DNA of 64,000 bases from Cynocephalus volans. Lineage: Eukaryota > Chordata > Mammalia > Dermoptera > Cynocephalidae. The notes beneath the pieces are model-generated. The model ran no database searches. It was not told where the DNA came from and saw nothing but the letters and a program-made list of their open reading frames with translations. Both the position numbers and the translations under genes were made by a program. Every line of letters starts with the position of its first letter. The stretch's first letter is position 1. Below, piece by piece: positions 1 to 9,690 of the stretch. The stretch is taken from contig NC_084463.1 in the NCBI RefSeq assembly GCF_027409185.1, positions 50,400,907 to 50,464,906 on the forward strand, given 5' to 3'.

Positions 1-318
1 ATCTAGCTCTTTTCTACTTATTTGGTTTTGTGAAGTTTGTATGATTTTAATTTTTATTATTTTTGTTTCCGTCCATGATTGCCCCATGAGCCTGAGGGAT
101 GGAAACCCAAATTCCAAATCAAACAACTATTATTTGAAATTTACAAAACTGGGTGTAGAAAAATATGAATAAACTTTCAAATGAAAAGTCGTATGTTTGT
201 AACATTTCTTTTTCTGAGGTGTAGGGGAGAAAAACCTTTTCCTAAACTCTCTTAGTGAATTAAACTGACAAAAGACAGTTTAACAGAAGAAAACCTTATA
301 TATTTCATTTGGTGTTAA
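1..318. other. AT-rich sequence, nothing recognised
   Basis: AT-rich sequence with only short open frames. I recognise no repeat family, RNA gene or coding exon here. Confidence 0.4.
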
Positions 319-440
319 ATGTTTTTTTATTTATTTTCTTTTCTTTCTTCTTTTTTTTTCTTTTTTGGTGGTTGGTTGGTGACGGGATCCAAACCAGTGT
401 CATAACGCCTCGCTCTAACCAACCGAGATAACTGGCCGTC
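319..440 (-). mobile_element. tRNA-Ile-like SINE, antisense
   Basis: The T-rich run at about 319-368 is the antisense A-tail. Positions 369-440, read on the minus strand, form a tRNA-like head with an A-box-like GGTTGGTTAGAGCG and a B-box-like region near GGTTTGGATCC. Related copies lie at 29400-29502 and 45205-45310. I see no clear target-site duplication, so this is an older, diverged copy. It is a SINE and not a working tRNA gene, because the acceptor stem does not pair and an A-tail is present. Confidence 0.75.
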
Positions 441-955
441 CTGATGCTAAGTTATTTTATAATGTGCATGGGGGCTTCCCAGATGTTAAAACAAAACCAA
501 AAAACATAAACAGCTAAAAAGCGTGGGGACTTATAGCCACTGTAACAGCAGGTGATAAATTGTGGGTAAGTGACTAGACGAAGGGAAGCAGAGGAGGTCT
601 GGGCTTCTTGCTGGTAAATTGTGGGAAGGCAAATACATAAGGAAACATAATAGATAAGGGTCATTTAACAAGATGTATTTACACAGATCCGCCTCGGTGC
701 TGTCTCTGCATTTGGTGATAGGATTGTTCTCGTGTGGGAGAGCGGGGACACCTTCACAAGGAGGAATTTATATTCTCCTTCGAGGAAGATAGGGGAAGGC
801 AGAGAGTTCTTTCTGTGTCGATAAGTGCATGAGCAGAGTAAGACATAACCACAGTGACCCGATTATTACACAACATGTACGTATCAAAGCATCAGATCGT
901 ACCCCATAGATAGTATAATCACAATGTCAATAACATTTCTTTAAGGATGATAAAA
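441..955. other. Unassigned intergenic sequence
   Basis: No gene is visible. The words 'taaattgtggg' occur twice about 60 bp apart (near 555 and 614). This may be the edge of an old LTR, but I cannot assign it. Confidence 0.3.
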
Positions 956-1033
956 ATGTGAGCAATTTTAATAATACAAATCAACTTAAAACCACATAAG
1001 GGGCGGCTACACATCTATGAGAATGGCTAAAAG
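956..1033 (+). mobile_element. Short LINE-1 ORF2/3' fragment
   Basis: The stretch around 975-1033 reads like the L1 segment that runs from 'aaatcaa..aaccaca' to 'agaatggctaaaa' near the end of ORF2. The match stops abruptly where the GC-rich segment begins at about 1034. The assignment is from pattern memory on a short, diverged stretch. Confidence 0.4.
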
Positions 1034-1590
1034 CCAGGGGTCGGGGCCGGGCCGAGCGACCAGCCCTCGCGAGCCCGGAAAAAGCGAGCGGAGAAGAGCC
1101 GAGGTCTGGAGCGGTTCCCACGGGAGAGGCTCCGCAGCCGAATTGCTCTCGTGCGGCGGGCGGGCGGCTGCGGATCCCCCAGCGTCAGGAGGGCGGGGGA
1201 GCCCCGGTCCGGCACCGGAGGGCGGCCGGGCGGGCGGCGGGGGCGCTGCTCCCCTGAGCCCCCTGGCGGTGGCGGACCCGGGACTGTCACAGGCGCCGAC
1301 CATGGTTGTCTGCCGCACCGCCGCGGGCAGCGTCCCCCTCCCCGGCACGCGGCACGCCGGCGGCGGACTCCGGCACCTGGGAGCGCATCGGCCAGCTCAG
1401 GGCACAAGGCGAGCGGGCACCTTCCTGCGCAGCTGGAGCAGGTCCCGCGCGCTGCCCCGGGGCCGGCAGCCTCCGAGTCGTGCGCTCACGCGGCGGGGCC
1501 CTGCGATCGGCCCGCTCCCCGACGACTGCTGTTCCTGCGGTGCGTCTGCAGCCAGCCTGTGCTCTTGCGGGAACAAGTGACCCAGGCATC
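1034..1590. promoter_or_regulatory. CpG-island-like GC-rich segment
   Basis: About 555 bp of very GC-rich, CpG-dense sequence sits in an otherwise AT-rich window. Many CpG sites are intact, for example the runs around 1155-1235 and 1315-1375. Dense surviving CpG usually means an unmethylated promoter island or a recent insertion. Open frames exist on both strands (for example 1017-1580 plus and 1007-1348 minus), but all are compositionally biased Pro/Gly/Ala/Arg reading and none resembles a known protein. I see no clear TATA box or splice donor that would fix a transcription start. The left edge abuts an L1 fragment and the right edge abuts a MaLR LTR fragment. Alternatives are the retroposed 5' end of a GC-rich mRNA or an assembly join. 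Confidence 0.5.
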
Positions 1591-1826
1591 TCACATTGCA
1601 ATATGGTAGAAGCAGAGAGAGCAGAGCAGAGACTAACCTCTCATGTGCTCTACTTCTAAAGTCCTCAGAACCATGCCCCTGGCCACTATTATTAGTCCAT
1701 TCACGAGGGCGTGGTCCTACAATCTATTCAGCTCTTCAAGGCTCCACCTGTCAATTATCATCATAGGATCTCCCGCCCTCAACAGTTAGAATGGGGTCAG
1801 TGAGGTTAGGGTGGGGGGCATCCGAT
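1591..1826 (-). mobile_element. MaLR-type LTR fragment
   Basis: The stretch contains a 'tagtccattcacgagggc' segment, 'cttcaaggctccacct', and a segment ending near 'agttagaatggggtc'. The same word order is found in the MaLR-like fragment at 50245-50600. The outer end is missing, so this is a truncated solo LTR read on the minus strand. Confidence 0.55.
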
Positions 1827-1840
1827 CTACAGCAGTTCTT

Positions 1841-1965
1841 TTTTTTTTTTTGTCGTTTTTTCGTGACCGGCACCGGTCAGTCCTATATAGGATCCGAACC
1901 CGCGGCGGGAGCGTCGCCGCGCTGCCAGCGCAGCACTCTACCAAGTGCGCCACGGGCTCAGCCCA
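1841..1965 (-). mobile_element. tRNA-derived SINE (GGCCGAGCC type), antisense
   Basis: Read on the minus strand, this has the GGGC(T)GAGCCCGTGGCGCAC head, a B-box region ending in GGTTCGGATCC, the TATATAGG box and an A-tail (T-run at 1841-1851). A 14-bp target-site duplication, ctacagcagttctt, lies at 1827-1840 and 1966-1979. The clean duplication and preserved CpGs indicate a fairly recent insertion. Full copies of the same family are at 24705-24840 and 26811-26960. Confidence 0.9.
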
Positions 1966-1979
1966 CTACAGCAGTTCTT

Positions 1980-2893
1980 AACAAACTACACATAGAAGGT
2001 TTGTGCCTCAGTACAATAAGGGCCATATATGGAAAATCTACAGATAATGTTATGTTGAATGGGGAAAAGCTGAAATCCTTTCCTGTTATATCAGGAACAA
2101 GACAAAGATACCCACTTTCTCCACATCTATTCAACACAATACTGGAAGTCCTAGTTGGATCAATGAGACAAGAGAAAAAAATAAAAAGAACCCAAGACGG
2201 ACAGGAGGAAGTCAAACTGTTTCTTTCTGCAGATGACATAATCTTATATATAGGAAACCCTAAGAGACTCTACAAAAAAAAAATTTAAGAACTAATAAAG
2301 GAATTCAGTAAAGTTACAGGATACCAATCAACGTACAAAAGTAGCATTTCTGTATACTAGTAGTGAACTATCTGAAAAAGAAATTAAGAAAACAGTTCCT
2401 TTTAAAATAGCTACCATAAATATACTTAAAAATTAACTTAACTAAGGAGGTGACAGATTTCTACAATACAAACGATAAAACTTTGAAGAAAATATTGAAA
2501 AGGACTGAGATCAATGGAAAGATATCCTGCGTTCACAGTTTTGAAAATTTCATTTTGTAAAATGGCCATTCCACCCAAAGGGATCCACAGGTTTAATGTA
2601 ATTCCTATCAAAATACCAATGATATTCCTCACAAAAATAGGGGGAAAAAACCCTAAAGTACATATGGAAACAAAACAGGCTCTCAAATAGCCAATGCAAT
2701 CCTGAGAAAAATGAACAGAGATGGAGGCATTACACTACTTGAATTTAAAATATGCTTCAAAGCTATAGTAACCAAAACTGCATGGTACTGGTACCAAAAC
2801 AGACACCTAGATTAATGAAACAGGATAGAGAGCCCAGAAATCAATTTATGCATCTACAGACCACTGATCTTTGACAAAGGCACCAAGAATATT
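1980..2893 (+). mobile_element. LINE-1 ORF2 fragment (reverse transcriptase part)
   Basis: Broken L1 ORF2. The sequence follows the RT region through to the C-terminal half. An RT catalytic-box relative reading S-A-D-D is coded near 2224-2240, where active L1 has F-A-D-D. Frame is lost soon after 2288. The element is split by a MaLR LTR at 2894 and resumes at 3302. Confidence 0.85.
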
Positions 2894-3301
2894 TGCTGTA
2901 GATTGAATGCCACCCCCCCCCAACTAACATCAATGAGATTTCATCCCCACTGTAAATGTTGAGGGTGGGAAATCCTATTATGGTAATTGAAAGGTGGGGA
3001 CTTGAAGAAGTGATTAGACTGTAGGACCATGTCTAGTGAGTGGATTAAAAATGGCAGTCATGGGCATGGTTCTCAGGGCTCTAAAAAGAAAGTGCATGAG
3101 GAACTATCTCTCTGCTCCACCATTTCTGCCAGTGAGACCTCTGTGTTGCTGTAAAGCCACCACCAAAGAAGGCCCTCACCATAAGTGTTCCATGGCCTAT
3201 GGGCTTCCCAGACTATAAAACTCTAAACAATAAATTTTGCTTTTTTAAAAGTTACCCAGTTCCAGGTATTTTGTTATAAGCGACAGAAATGGACTAATAC
3301 A
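2894..3301 (+). mobile_element. MaLR-type solo LTR inserted in L1
   Basis: The LTR starts TG and ends ..ggactaataca, the typical MaLR LTR end. It lies in the plus direction. The flanks atatt (2889-2893) and atata (3302-3306) look like a 5-bp target duplication with one mismatch. The L1 reads continuously if this block is removed, so it inserted after the L1. The sequence also has aataaa near 3229, consistent with the LTR polyadenylation region. Confidence 0.8.
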
Positions 3302-3805
3302 ATATATGTACATATTCAGGAGAAGAAAGTCTCTTTAATAAATGGTGCTGGGAGAACTGGATATCCACATGCTGAAGAATGAGACTATACTCCTACTTGT
3401 CATCATATACAAAAATCAAGTCAAAATGGATTAAAGATTTACATGTAAAACTCAAACTGGTGAAACTACTAGAAGAAAACATAGGGAAAATGGTCCCCTA
3501 TGGAAACGACATGGGGCTGGGCAAGAGATTTTTCAAAATAAGTCTTCAAAAGCACAAGCAATAAAAGCAAAAATAGACAAGTAGGATTATATCAATCGAA
3601 GAAGAATTCGCATATCAAAGGAAACTTTTAATAGAGTAAGGAGACAATCTACAGAATGGGGGCCGCCTCATGCATGCCTGCAGCAAACAGTCCTTAGTAC
3701 AGTTCATTGTAACATCAGAAACATGGTTTGAACATCAGGTATTGCACACAGGTATTGATGTTCAATGCTGTACCCCACAGATATGAACAATCAGTTATGT
3801 TTCAA
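3302..3805 (+). mobile_element. LINE-1 continuation to 3' end
   Basis: Continues the L1 from 2893 through the end of ORF2. A short 3' UTR-like part ends 'atatgaacaatcagttatg' before the A-rich tail. There appears to be an internal deletion after about 3640, because the usual region between the ORF2 end and the 3' terminus is shortened. Confidence 0.75.
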
Positions 3806-3847
3806 TAAAAAGAAAGAAAGAGAAAGAAAAAGAAAGAAAGAAAGAAA

Positions 3848-3883
<36 letters not shown>

Positions 3884-3914
3884 AAAAGAAAGAAAGAAAG
3901 AGAAAGAAAGAAAG

Positions 3915-4012
<98 letters not shown>
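3806..4012 (+). repeat. (AAAG)n microsatellite at L1 tail
   Basis: About 200 bp of AAAG tetranucleotides. The left half is interrupted (AAAAG and GAG variants). The right half, from about 3921 to 4011, is nearly pure. It probably grew from the L1 poly-A tail. The long open frames it creates on both strands (Lys/Glu-rich or Phe/Leu/Ser-rich) are not genes. Length is likely polymorphic. Confidence 0.95.
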
Positions 4013-4535
4013 CAGCACAAACAGCCAGGATCTGTAGAAAAAGGGAATGAACGGTGCCTTTCAAAAGTTTGCACTTGCATTCAATCTTTCCAGCTCTTGG
4101 GCCTATTCCACGGGGTCAGATGAATTCCTCATCCAGAGACTAAAGTTCCCACCACGCTGAACACGGCAGAACCACAGAAGAATAATCCACCATCCAAACA
4201 GGCCTCCTAATTGCCTCCCGCACACCCCGGCACTGCCAAACGTGGGGTCTGTTGCTCAACTGTTGGCTGCTGCCAGGACAGCCCTGCCCTACTCAAAAAC
4301 TCTCAGGATTCCTCCACTGCTTTCCATGGAAGATACTGGGCCCTTTCAGGAACAAACCAGTCTCTCCGAATTCCGTCTCCACTGCTCGCACCGCAAAGCC
4401 ATCCACACAGCCCCGCGGGCCTAGCAGGGTCCTCGGAGCAAGCCTTGCACACTCGCGTGCGCGTGCCAACGCCACAGACCCCACGCCTGCCCGCCCGGCC
4501 CACCGCTCCAGGGTCAGGCCGCCTTCCGTCCTCAC
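4013..4535. other. Unassigned, GC-rich in its second half
   Basis: No gene recognised. From about 4200 the GC content rises and short open frames appear in all registers, including a 155-residue plus-strand frame (4211-4678) with no recognisable domain. It could be an old LTR or a decayed CpG island. Confidence 0.3.
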
Positions 4536-4602
4536 ACAGCGCTGCCACTCCAGCCCAGTCACAGCGCTGCCACTCCAGCCCAGTCACAGCGCTGCCACTC
4601 CG
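4536..4602 (+). repeat. 25-bp minisatellite, about 2.6 copies
   Basis: A 25-bp unit beginning acagcgctgccactccagcc is repeated exactly at 4536-4560 and 4561-4585. A partial third copy follows from 4586 to about 4600. Confidence 0.9.
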
Positions 4603-4914
4603 CTGCCTCCTCCGCACGCCTTGCCGAATAGTCGCATTCCCTTCTGTGTCTCTACGTTTTGACTTTCTTTTATTGTAAACAATCTGCGTGTCGAACACAC
4701 AGCAATAGCGCCGAGTGCGTGTGCTCCAGCGTGCTGAATCGGCTGCCTGAGTGAGTCAGAATTTACAGACCCAGCGTCCTGCTTAGCTGTCATACATCAC
4801 CTATTCCTTGGCACTGAGCAAGTCCCACTGTGAGGTGGCTTAGACCTCGGTACGTATCAGACAGGAAACGAGTCAACTATTCCCAGATTTTGGAAAGTGA
4901 AAGGGGAGGTGGAA
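4603..4914. other. Unassigned intergenic sequence
   Basis: Moderate GC falling back to AT-rich. I see no coding or RNA feature. Confidence 0.3.
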
Positions 4915-5080
4915 ACCATCCAGCCTCTCTTCTCACCTGTAGCTGAGAAAGCCAAGGCTTAGGCAGATTAAATGGCACATGCAAGATCAAGTGTGAAGTG
5001 ACAGGCCACGTCATAACGGGTTCTGCTAAGCCCTGGCTCGTCCTATTGCATGACTTGGCCTGCCTGCCACACACGTACGT
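4915..5080 (-). mobile_element. Possible MIR SINE remnant
   Basis: The words around 4935-5010 (ctcacctgtagctgagaaag, then 'gcttaggcagattaaatggc' and 'gatcaagtgtgaagtgacag') fit the minus-strand MIR core weakly. An ancient, diverged fragment at best. Confidence 0.3.
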
Positions 5081-6429
5081 CCACAAAACCAGATGGCCTT
5101 ACTAACCCCTCAGGAACATAGTGTTGTCTCCAGGGTAAGTAACAAGGGATGAACCAAAAGCACGGAAGTGGGTGGTGTCTCGGGGCTGTTATTCCTCCAG
5201 CCAGCCATGCGGAAGGACGTGCCTGTGCACAAGGTGCTGCACTCCATGGCAGGAGGCAAGGAGAAGAGAAAATAGTCCCAGTACTTCCAGGTCACAGCTT
5301 AGAGTAGTCAAGTAAAAATATACCTTCTGATAATTATGAAATAAAAGTGGGAGCAAAGTCTTAGAAAACATAGAAGGAGGAATTCCCTCTGAATGGAAGA
5401 AGACAGAAGCTGTGGTTTTTGAAGGAGCTCAAGTTAGAGTGTACAAAGAAGCAGGAATAAATAATCAGGTGAATCAAAGCCCACGGTGTGTTCAGGATTA
5501 CAAGAAATGTATTGAATGAACTACGCCCTTTCCTTGCAATACTATCGGATATTCTAGGTACTGAGCAGGAAATGACATTAAATGAAGAATCAATAAAACA
5601 AGAATCTTAAATTAATGCACAGTGTTCAAGTAAATAGATTCTTTTAACCTTTTCCAAAAACAATAACTGAACATTTTATTCTTTCTGAAGTACAGTAAAA
5701 TTAAAGTGTTATTGTTATTATATTAAACTTATAAGGGAAACCAGAATGTTCACCAAATATATTTTATCCTCAATGTTTTTGTACATTTAAAAGAAACTGA
5801 GGCCTTTTAATATTATTTTAACCCATGTATCTTTGCCAAGTAGCAGCCAAAAGAGGTATATTATATTATAAATGAATAAATGAAAGAATTTGTAGGAATG
5901 TGTTCATGAAAACACTGATCACCCTTATTTACAAAAGCACTGCAGGCTGCCACCTTCAGATAACTGAATAAAAATCTGCTTTATTACCCATAAATTTCAT
6001 CATATCTGAATTCAGACAAGATGAACTTTATGGCTGTATAAAATGACCTCATGGTATAAAACTTTTTAAAAAGCAAACATCAAACTATTTTATACATATC
6101 AATAATAGTTTGGCTACAGTGACCTTTATGTCTCTCTTAAAAAATATTGTTATGTTTTTGCCTTCTTTCCCTTGTATATCTCATAATCACATGGAGAAGC
6201 AATAAAAATAAAGTTCATTATGCAAGATTATTATTTACACACCCCTTACAGATCAGCTGCAAAAAAAGAAAGAAAGAAAATTATTATTGACACAAAGGCA
6301 ATAAGAATTTTATCTGTCAGCAGGTTTTAGAACTAAGTGAAAGTTCACTCAGTCTATTTCTGTGTTAGCTAACTCAACAAGAATCCTTTATAAGAAGGAA
6401 ATAGAGGAAAATGAAACAAAATTAAACCT
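5081..6429. other. AT-rich sequence, nothing recognised
   Basis: About 1.3 kb of AT-rich DNA. I find no credible coding frame, tRNA-like fold or repeat that I can name. Confidence 0.4.
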
Positions 6430-7044
6430 AGGTGTAAAAGATCAAGGATGTAAAAGACCTGTATACTGAAAACTATAAAATAGTGATTAAAAAAAAAAAA
6501 AACCCGGAAGAAAACACAAATAAGTAGAAAGATATCCCATGTTCATGCATTGGAAGAATATTGTGAAAACATCCATACTACTCAAAGTGATTTACATGTT
6601 CAATGCAATCTCTATCAAAATTCCAAGGTATTTTCCACAGAAAAAAAAATTCTTAAATTTGTATAGAACCACAAATGACCTCAAATGGCCAAAATAATCT
6701 TGAGTAAAAAGAACAAAGCTGGAGGCTTCTCCCTCCTTGATTTCTAATCAAAAGAGTTTAGTACTGAAATAAAAACAGATGTGCAGCCCAGTGGACCAGG
6801 ACAGAAAATGCAGAAATAAACCAGTATAGTTATGGTCAATTGACTTTTGACAAAGATGTGAAGAACACACAATGGGGAAAGAACAGTCTCTTTAATAAAT
6901 GGTTTTGGAAAAACTGGATATCCACATGCAGAAGTAAGTAACTGGCCCCTTATCTCACACCAGACACAGAAATCAACTCAAAAATAGATTAAAGACTTAA
7001 ATAAAAGACATGAAACTATAAAGCTATTAGAAGAAAACATAGGA
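6430..7044 (+). mobile_element. Old LINE-1, first segment
   Basis: Follows the L1 ORF2 C-terminal region from about 'gacctgtatactgaaaacta' onwards. The coding sense is destroyed by stops. The same element continues at 7397-7492, 8058-8997 and 9433-9690 once the nested insertions are removed. Its 3' UTR style, with a 'cccagaggctggg' segment near 8870, is that of an older L1 than the one at 7045-7396. Confidence 0.8.
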
Positions 7045-7396
7045 CTATGTTAAGTGAAATAAGCCAGGCACAGACGGGAAATACCAGGTGTCTTCACCCA
7101 TAAGTGGGAGCTAAGAGAGAAAGAAGGAAGGAAAGATCACAGTGGTGCTTTGGACTGCCAGAGGGAGAGAACATACCTAGGGCTGTTGAGGGCATGGAGG
7201 GGTTGAGAGGGGGAAGATGGGAAGAGGGTGTGTGGGGGGCATGAGGAATAATGACAATTTGGGGTAATGGGCATGCTGATGGTATTGATCTGATCATTAC
7301 ATCTTGGACACAGGTGGTGATGGTCAGCTTTGTACCACACGAATATGCATAATCAGTAAAAGAAAGAAAGAAAGAAAATAAAGAAAAAATAAACAA
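7045..7396 (+). mobile_element. Younger LINE-1 3' end nested in old L1
   Basis: A 5'-truncated L1 3' end of about 350 bp begins at the 'gttaagtgaaataagccagg' region and ends in an AAAG-rich tail. The flanks agaagaaaacatagga (7029-7044) and agaagaaaatgtagga (7397-7412) are a 16-bp target duplication with two differences. This is typical L1 endonuclease-primed insertion. Confidence 0.8.
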
Positions 7397-7492
7397 AGAA
7401 GAAAATGTAGGAAAAATTCTCTATAACATTGATCTGGGTAATAACTTTTTGACATGACTCCAACAGCAAAAATAGACAAATGGAATGGCATC
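7397..7492 (+). mobile_element. Old LINE-1, second segment
   Basis: Short continuation of the 6430-7044 L1 between the nested L1 and the solo LTR. Confidence 0.75.
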
Positions 7493-8057
7493 TGTTGCTT
7501 TGCGTTGTTTGCCCCCCACGGATTTGTCACCCCACTTCCCCTGGGTGATGGAGATGCAAAGGATGACTCAAAGCCCATTTCTTCCGAGCAGTGAGAGGCC
7601 CCAAAGTGGTTAATCTCCTGCAGAAACCCTCAAGCGAGAGGGATCCCTTCCTTGGGAAATTAATGCCAAATTGGGGTTCTTTTCCTGCATTTATTTTCCA
7701 GACCAGGAAGTTACAGGAAGAGACATAGGTGGGGTTATAGTTTAACAGTATAGGCTGATAACTTTCAGTGAAACAAGCCAGATGGCATTCCAGTAAGGCA
7801 ATTAAGTGGTCCTATCAACAACACTTTGATCTTAGCAAACATTCCTTCTTGACACAATTGCTCAGTATCTTTACATAACAATCAGTAACTAGTCTGTCTG
7901 TGAGCCAGCAACCTGCTGTGCCACAAATCTTTATCTTACCCCAGAGACTTACAGTCTGAGGAGAATTTCCAGTCCTCCACAAGGTCAATATTTGAAACTG
8001 CAAGGCTTTGGAAAACCAGGCCCTGTGAAGTACATATGTTTTATAGTATATTCCACA
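7493..8057. mobile_element. Solo LTR with 6-bp target duplication
   Basis: A 565-bp block starting TG and ending CA interrupts the old L1 exactly. The target ggcatc is duplicated at 7487-7492 and 8058-8063, and the L1 reads through when one copy and the block are removed. A 6-bp duplication, TG..CA ends and this length fit a solo retroviral LTR. AATAAA-like sequence occurs on the minus strand near 7690-7700, so minus orientation is likely but not certain. I cannot name the family. Confidence 0.8.
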
Positions 8058-8997
8058 GGCATCCAACTAAAAAGCTTCTGCACAGAAAAAAAAAAATTAA
8101 AAATTGAAGAGAAAATCCACAAAATGGGAGAACATATTTGCAAATGATACATCTGATTGGGGGTTAATATCCAAGATATATAAGAAACTCAAACAACTCA
8201 ATAGAAGAAATATATGATTTAAAAAGGGCAAAGGATATGAACAGATATTTCTCAAAAGAAGATACATAAATGGCCAACAGGTACATGAAAAAATGCTCAG
8301 CGTTACTAATCATTAGGGAAATGCAAATTAAAACCACCATATCACTTCACACCTGTTAGAATGGCTGTTATCAAAAAGATAAAAGATAATTGTTCTAGAG
8401 AATGCAAAAAAAAAAAAAAAAGGAACACATCATAGGCGGGAATGTAAATTAGTACAGCCATTATGGAAAACAATATAAAAATTTCTCAAAACACTAAAAA
8501 TAGAACCACCATGCAAACCAGTAACCTTACTTCTGGATATATATCTGAAGGAACTTTAATTAATACATTGAAAGGAGATCTACACTTCCATGTTTATCTC
8601 AGCACTATTTACAATAGCCAAGATATGGAAACAAACTAAACATCCATCAATAGATGAATGGATAATAAAGTGTAGTATATACACACAATGAAATACTGTT
8701 CAGCCGTAGAAAAGGGGGAAACCCTGTCATGTGCATCAATGTGGATGAATCTGGAGGACATTTTGCTAAGTGAAATCAGCCATGCCCAAAAAGACAAATA
8801 CCACGTGATCTCGTTTACATGTGGAATCAAAGTTGAACTCATCGAAGTAGAGTGTAGAACAACGGTTCCCAGAGGCTGGGGGGTCGGGAGGAAGAGAGAG
8901 GGGAGTTGTTTGTCAAGAATAAATAGCTTCAGAGCGACAGGAGGAGGTGGTGTTGAGAACTAGGGCACAGCACTGTGACCACAGGCAGTGTATTTGC
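8058..8997 (+). mobile_element. Old LINE-1, third segment (ORF2 end and 3' UTR)
   Basis: Follows L1 from 'catccaactaaaaagcttct' through the ORF2 C-terminus into the 3' UTR. A short frame at 8688-8963 is the remnant of the ORF2 end. It is interrupted at about 8998 by a MaLR LTR. Confidence 0.85.
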
Positions 8998-9432
8998 TTT
9001 AGTCAGTTTCCTGTTGCTTATAACAGAATACCTAAAACTGTGTCATTTTTTTTTTTAAATTGTATCTTACAGTCTTGGAGGCTGAAAAGTCCAAAGTCAG
9101 GGATCATCTGGTTGATGGTCTTTTTCCTGGTGGGGACTCTGCAGACTCCTGAGATGGCACAGGCATCAGATGATGAGAGGGCAAGAGTGTGCTAATGATT
9201 TCTCCCTCTCCTTGTAAAGCCACCACTTTTACTCATATGATAAACCATTAACCCATTAACCCATTCATTCTTGAAAGGATTAATTTCTTCACGAGGGCAT
9301 AGTCCTCATGATCCAACAACCTCTTAAAGGCCCCACCTCTGAAACACTCAGATTTCCCATCCTATTAATACTGTTACAATGAGGATTAAGTTTCAATGTG
9401 TGTTTTGGAGGAGACATTCACATCATAGCAGG
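8998..9432 (-). mobile_element. MaLR (MLT1-like) LTR, minus orientation
   Basis: Begins 'tttagtcagtttcctgttgc' and ends near 'acattcacatcatagcagg'. On the minus strand this is the MaLR LTR order, ending in the ..tactaa-type terminus. The old L1 3' UTR resumes on the far side. Confidence 0.75.
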
Positions 9433-9690
9433 ATTATGTATTTCAAAATAACTAAGAGTAGATTTCAAATGTCTCACCCTAAAAGATGATAGGTAAGTGA
9501 AGCTTGGTTTAATCGTGCCACCTTATATACCTGTACATACAAGAGTTCTTCAGAAAGTTTGTGGAAAAATTGAATGAAAAGATGAAATAAATCTTTCCAT
9601 AAATTTTTGAAGCACCCCTATATATCTAAACATCACATTCCACCCTATAAATGTATATAACTATTATATGTCAATCAAAAATAAAATAAC
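9433..9690 (+). mobile_element. Old LINE-1, 3' terminus
   Basis: Final 3' UTR of the old L1, ending with 'catcacattccaccctataa' and an A-rich tail near 9675-9690. A MITE is nested at 9536-9622. Confidence 0.75.
9536..9622. mobile_element. Palindromic mariner-like MITE, copy 1
   Basis: About 85 bp forming one long imperfect hairpin. The left arm (tacaagagttcttcagaaag, continuing to about 9572) pairs with the right arm ending ..gaagcaccccta. TA dinucleotides flank it, as expected for Tc1/mariner-type targets. A homologous, equally palindromic copy lies at 28369-28456. It has no coding capacity. It sits inside the old L1 3' UTR, so it inserted later. Confidence 0.65.

Noticed and set aside
1007..1659. 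Several overlapping open frames of 100-187 residues on both strands in the GC-rich segment
   Set aside because: GC-rich DNA has few stop codons. All frames are low-complexity and mutually overlapping, and none has a recognisable domain.
3765..4080. Long open frames over the AAAG array
   Set aside because: Pure microsatellite translation on both strands.
4211..4698. 155- and 131-residue overlapping frames
   Set aside because: GC-rich patch with a minisatellite. The frames overlap on both strands and match nothing known.
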